Assembly (NCBI GenBank): GCA_910583675.1
Contig: CAJTYH010000001.1
Location: 124,001-188,000 of the forward strand
Source: an uncultured Muribaculaceae bacterium
GTDB lineage: Bacteria > Bacteroidota > Bacteroidia > Bacteroidales > Muribaculaceae
Length of the DNA: 64,000 nucleotides
Reading direction: 5' to 3'
Below the pieces are notes generated by a model. It searched no databases, was not told where the DNA came from, and saw only the letters and a program-made list of their open reading frames with translations. Position 1 is the stretch's first letter; every line of letters begins with the position of its first letter. Positions 35,927 through 45,677 of the stretch are shown here, in pieces. Position numbers and translations under genes: made by a program.

Positions 35927-38900
35927 ATGAAAAAACGACTTCTCTCATTGGTGGCTCTCGGTGTCGCGGCGCTGGGATTGCATCAGGTTTCGGCACAATC
36001 CGTGCTGCTTAGTGAGAATTTCGAGGGTGCTGGATTTCCTCCTTCAGGATGGGTGGCGCTTGATGCCGACGGCGACGGAAATACGTGGGAACTTACTGCC
36101 AATGGCATGTTCTCACAGTCTGGCTCCTCGCGCCAGATAGCTATATCCTTCGCACGCAATTACCAGGACTACAATCAGGTTTACGGAGCACAGGACAACT
36201 GGCTGATAACCCCGGAATTCACTGTGAAGAATGCCTCTGTTACCCTGGAGTTCGAGTACTGTGCCCAAGATCTGGAACAGACCGAGCCTCTGGAGGTGCT
36301 GGTCTCTGAGACCGGAGCAAGCGACGTCGGGGATTTCACCGCTACTCTGTGGAAAACGACCGTGGACAACGGCTATGAGGACGACCCAGTGGTTTCCAGC
36401 AAGAAGATAGGGCTGAGTGATTATGCCGGCAAGACGGTGCGCGTGGCTTTCCGACACAAAACCAGTGGTACCTACGCCCTGAGCATTGACAATGTGGTCG
36501 TGAACAACCAGATGGGTCCACAGATCCCGAAATGGTATGAAGCCACTGCTGATGCCGCCGGTAGCAATAGCGTATATATCAAGTGGCTCAACCCTACGAA
36601 GAATGGCAACGGCGATGACCTGGAAAGTGTCTCTGTCAATGTATACCGCAATGGGGAAATCGTGCATGTGGCCGAGGATATGACTCCCGGAAGCGACGGG
36701 GAGTGGACAGACACCTCAGTGACACCGGGCGACTATTCCTATACGCTTTCAGCCTTTACCGACGAGGGCGAAGGTAGGCAGATCTCTGCCAAGAATGTGC
36801 GCGTGGGCGAGGATATTCCCGCAGAGGTGGCTCAGACTTGTGCCCGTGCTGTCGGAAATTCGGTAGTCCTTACATGGGAAAGACCTACCAAGGGGGCAAA
36901 TTCCACTTATAGCAAGCCCACGGTATTCAATCCTGAAAACGTGCGCTTCATCGTCAAGCGTCTTGACGGCGAGAACGAGACCATTCTTACGGAGACGCTG
37001 AACGAGACCATATACACTGATTCCGGCCTGGAGTCCGGAAAGACATACCGGTATACCGTGCAGGCCAAGAACGATGCCGGCATTTCTGCCGTGCTTGATG
37101 TGGCAAGCGCCTACATCGCTCCGGAAGGGGTGGCCGAGCTTGCCGTGGCACAGACCAGGGAGAGGGTGAACCGCTCTGACCGTGTGCCGTTCGACACCAG
37201 CGACGAGTTTGACGTAAGCCAGACGCTGTATTTCCCCGACGAGCTGCAGTTTGCCCGCGGTACTGTCAATTCGGTAATATACAAGATATACGGTTCGATG
37301 GACATAGAGACCGTGATTCCCGTACGCATCTATCTCGCGGAGAGTGACAAGCAGGATTTCAACGACAAGCAGTGGGCTGACATGGCAGATGCCACCAAGG
37401 TCTTCGAGGGGACTGTCTGTCTCGTGCAGGGATCTCACGACTACAAGATTGATTTCGACGTGCCGTTTGAATACACGGGCCGCAACCTTGTGGTTACCAC
37501 TATTAAGGACGGAAAGCCGAATGCCAAGTATTCAGACTGCTTCTACACGATTGAGTCGGATCGTGGCGGCCGCTCTATGGTGACCTCCACATACAGCAAG
37601 GTGGACATAGCCGCCATGCCGCACAGCACTTACAGCGACAAGGCCACGAACGTGGTGCCTTCTGTGCGTTTCCTCATGGATCTTAAGGATACCGGCTCCC
37701 TTTCAGGAAAGGTGACCGACTCGTCCACCGGCTCGCCGCTTGCAGGAGCCGTCGTTTCCGTGACTTCCGTGGAGGGGCTTACCGCCACTGCTGACGCGGA
37801 AGGCAACTATGCCATCCCCTACCTGCCAGTCGGCACACATGCCGTTTCGGTGGAGACCGCCGGTTATGTGACGGCTGATGCCACAATTGAAGTGACAGAC
37901 AAGGAGGCTGTGGTCAAGGATTTCGCCCTTGTGCGCCTTGCCAATTATGAGCTTAAGGGTGTGGTGAAAGCCGGCGACACAGGTCTGGGCGCCGCAGGTG
38001 CCGTAGTGCGTCTCTCCGGCTATGAGGATGTGGCGGTCACTGCCGACGATCAGGGACGCTGGTCTATCTCTGGTGTCTATTCCGGCAAGGACTACACCTT
38101 GGAGATCTCATATCCCATCTACGACCTCTACGTGAAGGATCTCAACAACGAGTCGGAGACTACCGTGGATGAGGGTGAGATCATGCTTGAGCGCAGTCTC
38201 ATCCCGCCTTTCGCTGTAAATGCCGTAGTAGCGGCTGACGGCTCCAATGTAAGCCTCTCATGGAGCGATCCTCTTGCCCGCACAGGTGTGCCCGGGGATA
38301 AGTCCATCGGCGACGTGAGCATCGTCAACAGCGACGGTGGCGACTATTATGTGACCGACTACAACGTAGCCCACCAGTTTCTTGCAGAGGATATAGAGGA
38401 GCAGGATATGGCCGGCATGAGCGTGACCGGGCTTAAGGTCTATATCAAGGCCGATGCCGGCACCTTCACCGCACATGTGTGGGAGGGTGACCGCGAGAAC
38501 CACAAGGTGCTTGCGAGCAAGGAGATCCCCGCAGAGGAGCTTGTAAAGGAGGGCAAATGGATGGAAGTCAAGTTCGACGAGCCTGTGGAGATCAAGGCCG
38601 GAGGTTCATACCTCGTGGGTGTGAACTGCAACGGCTATGAGGGATCTTCGACCTTCGGAACAGCTCCTTACGGAAGCCGTGTCGCTGGCAAGAACGATGT
38701 CAAGTTCGACGATGCAGGATATACCTCCAACGGATATTCTGCCTGGTGTATCATTACCGAATGTGCCGTGCCCGCTTCCCCTGCCGGTGTGGCATCCAAC
38801 GACGACGCTCCCAAATGCTCCTACAACGTATATCGCGGAACACAGGAGGAGACTACGGGCGTTACCGAATGGGAGAAGGTGACTACCTCACCGGTGAACG

Positions 38901-40309
38901 AGACTTCGTTTACCGATGCCGGATGGGCAAGCCTCATGTCCGGGGAGTTCGTTTATGGCGTGTCTGCCGTATACCAGAACGGCGAGTCGATCAAGGCATT
39001 CTCCAACGGATTGTCGCACAGCAACGACTGCGACGTGGCTGTTACGGCCTTCGTGGATCCGCAGAAAGCTGTTGAGATCCGGTCGGAGATCAATGTTACC
39101 GTCACGGTGACTAACCTTGGTGAGAAACCTGCCACTGACATACCTGTCACATTCGCAATGGATGGTGGAGAGCAGGTGCAGAAGATACTTGAGGGTACTC
39201 TCAACAAGGGTGAGAGCGCAAATGTGGAATTCGGCACCTTCGGAATAGACGAGAGTGTGCACACGCTGGTGGCTTCTACCGCCCTTGAGGGTGACGAGGT
39301 GGCGTCCAACGATGCCATGTCGTTCATATTGCCCAACAAGGTCAATGCCGAGCTTACGGCCTATCGCTGGAGCGCATACGGCAATGCCGGATTCATGAAA
39401 GTACAGTCCAACAATCCCGAAGCTGCCGATTTCCGCAAGGAATTCACCACCAAGGAGGGTCTGATGATCTCCGGTGAGTATCTTGACGGCAAGATCTATG
39501 CATACACCGCCACATGGTATCAGGCACCGAGGGAATTCATAGTGATCGATCCGGTGACATGGACGGTAGTTGATGAAACGTCAAATGACGACTATTTCAT
39601 CCTTGACATGGCATATGACTACAGCACCGAGACTATGTTCGGTCTCGAGCCGCTCAGCGCCGAAGAGGTGAATCTGGTAAAGATCAACCTGACCGACGGC
39701 ACACCATCTGTGATAGGCTCCCTCGGGCAGATCGTCAGAGCCATCGCTTGCGATCGTGAAGGCAATCTCTACGGTATGTCGGGCACCGGCTCGCTGCTTA
39801 AGATCGATCCGCTGACAGCACAGACTACAGTCGTTGGGGACACCGGTTTCGGCAGCGTGGTTTACCTCCAGTCCATGGCCTTTGACCACAATACCGGTCG
39901 CCTCTTCTGGGCTGCCACGTCAGACGATGTCATGGGCGAGATATATGAGGTTGATCCCTTTACCGCCGAATGCGAGCATTACGGCTCCACCCTCTTCAAT
40001 GGCGTTGAACCGTCCGAGCTGGTATGTCTCCACACTCCATACACGCACATCCATGACGGTGTGGACGCTGCCGTAAAGGACGCAGCCGATACGCTCAAGG
40101 CTTCCGTAAATGCCCGTGGCGACGCTGCTGTGACCACTGCGGAGGATGCTTCTGTCAAGGTGTTTGATTCGCTCGGCGCACTCGTATATGAGACTTCTGT
40201 AGCCGCCGGCACAACCCGTTTCACCCTTGACCTCGTTTCCGGTATCTACATGATGCAGATCTCTGATGCCGTCGGTTCGGAACTCACCGTTAAGTTCGTG
40301 ATCCGTTAA
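35927..40309 (+). CDS. Large surface protein with adhesin, fibronectin, carboxypeptidase-regulatory-like and CARDB-like domains
   Basis: 1460 residues from the ATG at 35927 (signal peptide cleaved near VSA, residue ~22). Order: a cleaved-adhesin domain (LLSENFEGAGFPPSGW, about 24-190), two fibronectin-type domains, and a carboxypeptidase-regulatory-like domain (GKVTDSSTGSPLAGAVVSV, about 595-665), partly repeated after it. Further adhesin-like and fibronectin parts follow, then a CARDB-like segment (about 1030-1130), a beta-propeller-like region (about 1150-1370) and a T9SS-like C-terminal domain (VKVFDSLGALVYET, then SGIYMMQI). It starts 88 bp after the previous large gene and is likely co-transcribed. 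A structural or binding role at the cell surface is inferred. Confidence 0.85.
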   Translation: MKKRLLSLVALGVAALGLHQVSAQSVLLSENFEGAGFPPSGWVALDADGDGNTWELTANGMFSQSGSSRQIAISFARNYQDYNQVYGAQDNWLITPEFTVKNASVTLEFEYCAQDLEQTEPLEVLVSETGASDVGDFTATLWKTTVDNGYEDDPVVSSKKIGLSDYAGKTVRVAFRHKTSGTYALSIDNVVVNNQMGPQIPKWYEATADAAGSNSVYIKWLNPTKNGNGDDLESVSVNVYRNGEIVHVAEDMTPGSDGEWTDTSVTPGDYSYTLSAFTDEGEGRQISAKNVRVGEDIPAEVAQTCARAVGNSVVLTWERPTKGANSTYSKPTVFNPENVRFIVKRLDGENETILTETLNETIYTDSGLESGKTYRYTVQAKNDAGISAVLDVASAYIAPEGVAELAVAQTRERVNRSDRVPFDTSDEFDVSQTLYFPDELQFARGTVNSVIYKIYGSMDIETVIPVRIYLAESDKQDFNDKQWADMADATKVFEGTVCLVQGSHDYKIDFDVPFEYTGRNLVVTTIKDGKPNAKYSDCFYTIESDRGGRSMVTSTYSKVDIAAMPHSTYSDKATNVVPSVRFLMDLKDTGSLSGKVTDSSTGSPLAGAVVSVTSVEGLTATADAEGNYAIPYLPVGTHAVSVETAGYVTADATIEVTDKEAVVKDFALVRLANYELKGVVKAGDTGLGAAGAVVRLSGYEDVAVTADDQGRWSISGVYSGKDYTLEISYPIYDLYVKDLNNESETTVDEGEIMLERSLIPPFAVNAVVAADGSNVSLSWSDPLARTGVPGDKSIGDVSIVNSDGGDYYVTDYNVAHQFLAEDIEEQDMAGMSVTGLKVYIKADAGTFTAHVWEGDRENHKVLASKEIPAEELVKEGKWMEVKFDEPVEIKAGGSYLVGVNCNGYEGSSTFGTAPYGSRVAGKNDVKFDDAGYTSNGYSAWCIITECAVPASPAGVASNDDAPKCSYNVYRGTQEETTGVTEWEKVTTSPVNETSFTDAGWASLMSGEFVYGVSAVYQNGESIKAFSNGLSHSNDCDVAVTAFVDPQKAVEIRSEINVTVTVTNLGEKPATDIPVTFAMDGGEQVQKILEGTLNKGESANVEFGTFGIDESVHTLVASTALEGDEVASNDAMSFILPNKVNAELTAYRWSAYGNAGFMKVQSNNPEAADFRKEFTTKEGLMISGEYLDGKIYAYTATWYQAPREFIVIDPVTWTVVDETSNDDYFILDMAYDYSTETMFGLEPLSAEEVNLVKINLTDGTPSVIGSLGQIVRAIACDREGNLYGMSGTGSLLKIDPLTAQTTVVGDTGFGSVVYLQSMAFDHNTGRLFWAATSDDVMGEIYEVDPFTAECEHYGSTLFNGVEPSELVCLHTPYTHIHDGVDAAVKDAADTLKASVNARGDAAVTTAEDASVKVFDSLGALVYETSVAAGTTRFTLDLVSGIYMMQISDAVGSELTVKFVIR

Positions 40310-40331
40310 CCACTCCTTCCCCAATAACAAG

Positions 40332-40370
40332 CAGGAGGCTATGTCGGGCACTCTCCCGCATAGCCTCCTG
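40332..40370 (+). terminator. Terminator after the two large surface-protein genes
   Basis: A perfect 12-bp stem (40332-40343 with 40359-40370) extended by an inner CGGG/CCCG pair. It is GC-rich, but the following T-run is poor. Confidence 0.65.
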
Positions 40371-40397
40371 TCATATATTCACCTTTAACCGCTTGAT

Positions 40398-41618
40398 ATG
40401 AAAAGGTATTTTGCCGCCGTGATGGCATTGTGTGGCGTATGCATGGTCATGCAGTCCGCTCTCCCTCGCATCGTTCATCTCGTGCCGTCTGACAATGAGC
40501 CGTCGCGCTATGGTACTGTAGTAGTCAGCCGCCCTGTTGAGGTTTCTTATCGTGAGAAAACCGATTCTCTTGAAGTAGACATTGCGATTGTGGATCTCGG
40601 AAACGTGTTGACGGCTGTCATCAGGGATGATGGGAAGTTCGTGAGGTATGAATTCCTGCAATGCCACAATCTTCGAAGGATGGATTACGATACGGTCGTG
40701 GCTTTTCCGAAGGATTCGGTATTGATGTATTCGGATCGCGTGCATGGGAGGGCGCAAGGCACCGTTCCCACCATAATCCTACCTCGGATCGCCTACACGG
40801 ATGATGGTGCCCGCGACTTCAATGCATATCTTAATTTTTCAGGTGGGATTAATTACTCGATTAAGGAGTTGGCGTTTCTCAATGAAATTGGGGTGCAGGC
40901 CGGTATCGGGCGTGTATACCACGCGGAGATAGAGCCTGGAATAACTTTGAGAGTTGACCGGGATCCCAGAAGTCTGGCTCGGCAGGACAATGTCGTGAGT
41001 AGTCTTCCTTATCCGACGATTACTGTGGAGGGGGAGTATGGAATCGTTCCGGATCGGCCGGAGGTGCTTGACGGGATGAGATATTCCTATACCAAAGGGA
41101 TCGGGGATTGTATCCGTATGGACGATGACCGTTATTTGCGTATTGATGCCGTGGCCGATGATTTTTCTTCGATTACGCTAACACCGATACAGGAGTTTGA
41201 GCTGAAACGCATCGGCTTGACCGATGAACAGCGCGAACTGGTCAGGCCGTATCTGGAGAAGGCCGGTGGAAAATACCTCTTATTGGATTTCTGGGGGACT
41301 TGGTGTGGCCCGTGCATCAATGCGATGCCTCGTGTCAAGGAGATTCTTGACAGGTATCCAGACAAGTTGGCTCTCCTTGGAGTGTGCTGCGACGATGAGT
41401 CGAATTTTGGACGTGCACGTGAGTTACTTGCCGAGAAGGGTATTAGTGGCATGGAAGTAATGCAGCCGATGCAACCAGCCCCGGGTTCTCCCATATGGCA
41501 TGGAACAATGGGAATAACCTCCTTCCCGACCTACATTCTGCTCAGCCCGGACGGTACCATGTTGTTGCGTGGAGGTGTATCCTCCCTTTTCTTCATCCCC
41601 TCCCTCCTCTCGAAATAA
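40398..41618 (+). CDS. TlpA-like exported thioredoxin-fold protein
   Basis: 406 residues. A signal peptide covers about residues 1-22. The N-terminal ~280 residues form a beta-rich domain of unknown family. Residues ~285-400 are a TlpA/ResA-type thioredoxin domain with the active site WCGPC (C303 and C306) in FWGTWCGPCINAMP and the cis-Pro segment TSFPTYILLSPDG. Such proteins reduce or isomerise disulphides in the periplasm. The long N-terminal part resembles the layout of Bacteroidetes AhpC/TSA-thiol reductase fusions. It begins after a terminator hairpin; no clear -7 element was found in the 88-bp gap. Confidence 0.88.
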   Translation: MKRYFAAVMALCGVCMVMQSALPRIVHLVPSDNEPSRYGTVVVSRPVEVSYREKTDSLEVDIAIVDLGNVLTAVIRDDGKFVRYEFLQCHNLRRMDYDTVVAFPKDSVLMYSDRVHGRAQGTVPTIILPRIAYTDDGARDFNAYLNFSGGINYSIKELAFLNEIGVQAGIGRVYHAEIEPGITLRVDRDPRSLARQDNVVSSLPYPTITVEGEYGIVPDRPEVLDGMRYSYTKGIGDCIRMDDDRYLRIDAVADDFSSITLTPIQEFELKRIGLTDEQRELVRPYLEKAGGKYLLLDFWGTWCGPCINAMPRVKEILDRYPDKLALLGVCCDDESNFGRARELLAEKGISGMEVMQPMQPAPGSPIWHGTMGITSFPTYILLSPDGTMLLRGGVSSLFFIPSLLSK

Positions 41619-41639
41619 TCCCCATTGCCTCAGAAATAA

Positions 41640-41683
41640 GCGCACCCCAAAAGTTGGACATAAAAAACTTTTAGGATGCGCTT
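41640..41683. terminator. Bidirectional terminator, possibly derived from an IS3-type end
   Basis: Interrupted inverted repeat: AGCGCA (41640-41645) with TGCGCT (41678-41683), and AAAAGTT with AACTTTT inside it. A run of seven T follows a few bases later. It lies between the ends of the converging TlpA-like and purF-like genes. The stretch around CCCCAAAAGTTGGAC resembles terminal repeats of IS3-family (IS150 group) elements, but there is no transposase. Confidence 0.6.
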
Positions 41684-41736
41684 TGTTTTTTTGGTATATC
41701 GCCTGTAATCAGGTATGATGGGCGTTTGCCCGGATC

Positions 41737-43206
41737 TTAATTTCTTAATTTCTCAACTTCTTCATTTCTTGCTTTTTCATCCTCGGCATAGGCGATGTCT
41801 GGATGGCAGCCAGTGCCGTCAAAGCAGTGGGTGCATACGCACTCCTTGGGGAGGCCGATGCTTTCTATGAGAGTGTCTATCTTGCTGAACTCAAGGGTGG
41901 TGAGATCAAGACGACGGGCGATCTCGTCGACCAGGCGGCGGTATTCGGGTGTGCCGGGAGTCTTGTAGAGGTCGAGTTTTGCGGAAGCATCCCCCTCGAA
42001 GTCCTGTATGATGCGTCGTGTGATCAGCTCCATGTCGCTTTTGGAGGAGGTGAAGTTCACGAATTCGCATCCGTAGATGAGAGGGGGGCAGGATATGCGT
42101 GCGTGCACCTCCTTGGCACCGCACTCGTAGAAGGTGCGCACGTTGTCGCGGAGCTGTGTACCGCGCACTATGGAATCGTCGCAGAATACCACCCTGCGTC
42201 CGTCAAGGATGGCGCGGTTGGGTATCAGCTTCATCTTTGCCACCAGGGCACGGCGCTCCTGGGTGCTGGGGGTGAAGCTGCGTGGCCAGGTGGGGGTGTA
42301 TTTCAGCACGGCGCGGCAATATGGGATCTTGCGTCCGTCGGCATAGCCGAGGGCATGGCCGACACCGGAGTCAGGAATGCCGCACACGCAGTCGGCCTCC
42401 GTGGTGTCCTCCTCCCCCATACGGCGACCCGATTCCTCCCGCACTGCTTCGGCGTTTATGCCGAGGTAGTCGCTGGCCGGAAAGCCGTAGTAGACCCATA
42501 GGAAGGAGCATATCTGCTGACGTTTGGCCGGCTTTTGAAGCACCTCCATTTCGTCTGAGGTCAGTCTCACGATCTCGCCGGGACCGAGGTCGCGCACCAC
42601 TTTGTAGTCAAGGTTGGGGAATGCCGAGGACTCGGTTGTGGCAGCGTATGCCCCCTTCTTATGTCCGATCACTATGGGTGTGCGACCCATGTAGTCGCGG
42701 GCTGCGATGATGCCGTTCTCGGTGAGGATGAGCATCGAGCAGGAACCCTTTATTTTCTTGTATACAAGGTTGATGCCGTCAACGAAGGTGTCTCCCATGT
42801 TTATCAGGAGGCCGATCACCTCGGTGGGATTTATGTTGTTGGACGACATCTCGCTGAAATGGATGCGCTGGTCTATAAGTTCGTCGGCGATCTCCCTGAG
42901 GTTGGTGATCTTGGCTACTGTGACGACTGCATAGCGCCCGAGGTGCGAGTTGATCAGTATCGGCTGTGGATCAGTGTCGCTTATGACTCCGATGCCCTCG
43001 TTTCCGATGAATTTCGGAAGATCTTCCTCGAATTTGGTGCGGAAGTAGCTGCGTTCAAGACTGTGGATCGCCCTTGTGAATCCTTTCTCGGGGTCGAAGG
43101 TTACCATGCCGGCGCGCCTGGTGCCGAGATGAGAGTTGTAGTCGATTCCGTAAAACAGGTCTGTAGCGCAGGGGCGCTTGGAGATTGTGCCGAAAAAGCC
43201 TCCCAT
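41737..43206 (-). CDS. Amidophosphoribosyltransferase homologue (PurF-like) lacking the N-terminal catalytic Cys
   Basis: 489 residues with the PurF layout: an Ntn glutaminase domain (about 1-240) and a phosphoribosyltransferase domain with the PRPP-binding motif VVFCDDSIVRGT (about 335-347). The cysteines that bind the 4Fe-4S cluster in the Bacillus enzyme have counterparts (QQICSF, YGCEF, CTHC). The residue after the initiator Met, which must be the Cys nucleophile in active glutaminases, is Gly (MGGFFG); the first Cys is at residue 13. So glutamine-dependent activity should be absent, though ammonia-dependent or regulatory function is possible. A second, standard purF is expected elsewhere in the genome. 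The C-terminal residues are encoded by a dispersed 22-bp repeat. Confidence 0.88.
   Translation of the reverse strand: MGGFFGTISKRPCATDLFYGIDYNSHLGTRRAGMVTFDPEKGFTRAIHSLERSYFRTKFEEDLPKFIGNEGIGVISDTDPQPILINSHLGRYAVVTVAKITNLREIADELIDQRIHFSEMSSNNINPTEVIGLLINMGDTFVDGINLVYKKIKGSCSMLILTENGIIAARDYMGRTPIVIGHKKGAYAATTESSAFPNLDYKVVRDLGPGEIVRLTSDEMEVLQKPAKRQQICSFLWVYYGFPASDYLGINAEAVREESGRRMGEEDTTEADCVCGIPDSGVGHALGYADGRKIPYCRAVLKYTPTWPRSFTPSTQERRALVAKMKLIPNRAILDGRRVVFCDDSIVRGTQLRDNVRTFYECGAKEVHARISCPPLIYGCEFVNFTSSKSDMELITRRIIQDFEGDASAKLDLYKTPGTPEYRRLVDEIARRLDLTTLEFSKIDTLIESIGLPKECVCTHCFDGTGCHPDIAYAEDEKARNEEVEKLRN
41741..41762. repeat. 22-bp dispersed repeat, copy 2 (inside the PurF-like coding 3' end)
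   Basis: Identical to 29779-29800. In the minus frame it encodes residues of the last part of the PurF-like protein (EEVEKLRN), just before the stop. Confidence 0.85.
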
Positions 43207-43250
43207 ATACGATAGTTTTTGAAAATTGGAAGTTTGTTTCAGAGAAAGTG

Positions 43251-43258
43251 CAAAGGTA
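43251..43258 (-). promoter_or_regulatory. -7 element of the PurF-like gene
   Basis: TACCTTTG on the minus strand, 45 bp before the ATG and just after the terminator of the upstream mannanase gene. Confidence 0.6.
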
Positions 43259-43260
43259 CA

Positions 43261-43313
43261 AAAAAAGCAGGTAGCTTGATCCCGTAATCCGGGAAAAAGC
43301 TACCTGCTTTTTT
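43261..43313 (-). terminator. Terminator of the GH38-GH76 operon
   Basis: A perfect 17-bp stem (43261-43277 with 43297-43313) with an inner TCCCG/CGGGA pair and A/T runs at both ends. It directly follows the GH76 stop at 43342 on the minus strand. Confidence 0.88.
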
Positions 43314-43341
43314 GTCAAAATCGCCTTAGAGGCATAATCGG

Positions 43342-45657
43342 CTACAGTGCGACTTTCGTAACGGTCACCGAGGAGGCTGAAACTGCACGTACCACGTAGA
43401 TGCCATGCTGAAAGTTGCCGCTGATCTCACCGGCTGCAGACCTGTGGACGCATGTGCCGTCGGTAGAATAGACCTCTACCGTGGTATCTGCGTCGCCGGT
43501 CACGTATATGGTGCCGTTCTCCACGGTGATCTCCGGCTTGGCCATGTCGTCGGTGGCGATTGTCTCAAGGCCGGAGGAGGTGGTGTCGTAGAGTGCGAAT
43601 CCGGCTACCTGCAGGTCGGATGCCCCGTTGTTGTCAATGAAGTTTATGCGATAATGGCGGTAAGGTTTCCCGGCGGCGGGATTTATGACCGCATAGTTGT
43701 CGTCGGTCAAGCCTGCGCGGCGCAACATGTCGACCGATTCGAACAGGAATAGGCCGCTGAGCAGGTTGGAAGAGAAGTATTTGCCGTCCTGTCCGCCGTT
43801 GTCGCCCCATTCGTTGCGTTCCGAGCGGTGTTTCCAGTCGGGCATGATCTTCAGTTCCGGTTTCCTGAGTGCGCAGTTGTAGAGGGAACGGGCATTTTCC
43901 ACCAGGTATTGCGCGTAACGATACTGGCGCTCGGGGTCAAGGAAGCCGGAGAGCACCCAGTTTGTTATGTAGCGTATGTATATGCCCTTGAACATGCCGC
44001 CGTCTCCCACGCCTGATTCGCGCATTATGCCGTCGGGCGAGAACCATGTCTCAAACAGTGACTTGTCCATCAGATCCACGGCTATGTCGTAGTATTTCTG
44101 TTCCTTGGTTATGCGGTACAACTCAAGCAGTCCACCCACCCATGTGCCCTGGTTATAGGAGAATGTCCAGCCGCGGTTGTCGTTATGGGGGGAGTCCTTG
44201 ATGAATCCGTCGTCGAAGCGCGAGTGTGTGAGCATCCAGTCGAATATCATTTTGGCCTTGTCAAGATACTCCTGTTCGCCGGTGATCTGGTAGAGCTTGG
44301 CCGCTCCTATAATGGCGGGAGCGTTGGAGCAGGAGTTCTTTCCGGTTCCGGTGCCGCTGTTCCAGCGTATTCCGCCGCCGTCCTCGTCGTTCCATCCGAC
44401 CCAGATCCAGTCGAAGAGTTGTTTTGCCTCCTCGAGCCATTTGTCGCGTCCTGAGGTGAAGTTCTCATAGCCACGGATGCAAGCGAGGTTCATCCATTCC
44501 ATGTCGTCGTAGAATGAGTTCCAAAGGTCTTGCCGTCCGGCATCATATGCTGTATACATGCCTGTGCGGATGGAGTTGGCGGATGTCTGGTAGGTGCGGT
44601 TGCCGCTGCGGGCATATGCGTCAATGTATGCGTCTATGGCGTGTGCCATCCACCAGTAATTGTATCCGTAGTCCATCTTGTCTGGATCGGGATTCCATGC
44701 GGCGATCAGGTACTGGCCGTTTCCCCATTTGCGCATGAAGTTCTTGCGTAGGCCGGAATGGATCTTGTCGGCAAGTCCGGCAAAGTCTATGTGTGCCTGC
44801 TGGTGCTCTCCAACGGGGCGTGTGGAGATCTGCCCTTCAGCGTCAAAGATCCCTTCGTTGCATCTGAGGTCAAGCGTAGTCCAGTTTTCGCCGTCGTTGG
44901 AGGCCAGAAGTTCCCATTCGGTTGGTCGCTGGGTTCTCGAAGCATAACGGTTGGAGGTGACGGAGTATGACCGAATAGCAGTGGGGGTGTCGAACGAGTA
45001 TTGGATCCATGCGTCGCGCAGGCCGTTTTCTTTCGATACGTTCTTGAAGGTGACAGCTGTCTTTGGGTCGCGGTCGTCTACCGCATCCTGATTCTCTGCG
45101 AAAGCGGGCATTAGGTATGTGCCGTTTTCCCTCGTGGATATTGCATTGTCTGTCACCGGTATACCCATGAGTTGCAGTTCTGCCAGCTCGAGCGATGTGC
45201 TGTTCGCTATCGCAGTGATTTCCACCTTGAAGGTGGCGTAGGCTTTTCCGACCGCCGATGCGCGGACAGTGCCGTTGGCGAATGGCATTTCTATGCTGAC
45301 TGCGGAACCTGTGCGTGTAATGGCTTTCCAAGCACCGGTCTCCTCGTCAAGTCCGTACAAGGATACTTTGGTGGGAGCCATGTCCATGTTTTCTCCCGCC
45401 ACAAGGTTCACTCCGTGCACGTACCATGGTTGTGCGAGGGTGAATATCATTGAGGCGGATGTGGCGTTGTCAAGATGGAAGATGGTGGACTCGTCGCCGT
45501 CGAAAAGGCTTTCGGCGTTCGACGGTATGGAGGATCCTTCTATTTCCATCCGGCACCCTGTCAATGCATTGTCCGTTGCAAGGGACTGTTGCGCAGCTGT
45601 CGGTATGATCGGAAGCGCAGTCAACAGGGCGGCTATGGATATGTTTTTCTTGTTCAT
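43342..45657 (-). CDS. GH76 alpha-1,6-mannanase with N-terminal discoidin-type domains
   Basis: 771 residues. The signal peptide ends near AAQ (residue ~22). Residues ~25-285 contain two F5/8-type-C-like carbohydrate-binding segments (for example VHGVNLVAGENMD and IRSYSVTSNRY). Residues ~295-630 form the (alpha/alpha)6 GH76 domain with the catalytic Asp pair YDDMEW (D384, D385) and GKNSCSNAPAIIGAAKLYQITG. GH76 cleaves internal alpha-1,6-mannose links of yeast-type mannan. The end is a T9SS-like C-terminal domain (VEVYSTDGTCVHRS, then HGIYVVRA). It begins 20 bp after the GH38 gene, in the same operon. Confidence 0.92.
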   Translation of the reverse strand: MNKKNISIAALLTALPIIPTAAQQSLATDNALTGCRMEIEGSSIPSNAESLFDGDESTIFHLDNATSASMIFTLAQPWYVHGVNLVAGENMDMAPTKVSLYGLDEETGAWKAITRTGSAVSIEMPFANGTVRASAVGKAYATFKVEITAIANSTSLELAELQLMGIPVTDNAISTRENGTYLMPAFAENQDAVDDRDPKTAVTFKNVSKENGLRDAWIQYSFDTPTAIRSYSVTSNRYASRTQRPTEWELLASNDGENWTTLDLRCNEGIFDAEGQISTRPVGEHQQAHIDFAGLADKIHSGLRKNFMRKWGNGQYLIAAWNPDPDKMDYGYNYWWMAHAIDAYIDAYARSGNRTYQTSANSIRTGMYTAYDAGRQDLWNSFYDDMEWMNLACIRGYENFTSGRDKWLEEAKQLFDWIWVGWNDEDGGGIRWNSGTGTGKNSCSNAPAIIGAAKLYQITGEQEYLDKAKMIFDWMLTHSRFDDGFIKDSPHNDNRGWTFSYNQGTWVGGLLELYRITKEQKYYDIAVDLMDKSLFETWFSPDGIMRESGVGDGGMFKGIYIRYITNWVLSGFLDPERQYRYAQYLVENARSLYNCALRKPELKIMPDWKHRSERNEWGDNGGQDGKYFSSNLLSGLFLFESVDMLRRAGLTDDNYAVINPAAGKPYRHYRINFIDNNGASDLQVAGFALYDTTSSGLETIATDDMAKPEITVENGTIYVTGDADTTVEVYSTDGTCVHRSAAGEISGNFQHGIYVVRAVSASSVTVTKVAL

Positions 45658-45677
45658 GGTAGTCTTGTTTTGCGTGT

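Noticed and set aside
41640..41683. Complete insertion sequence
   Set aside because: Only about 45 bp of end-like sequence, with no transposase frame or target duplication visible.
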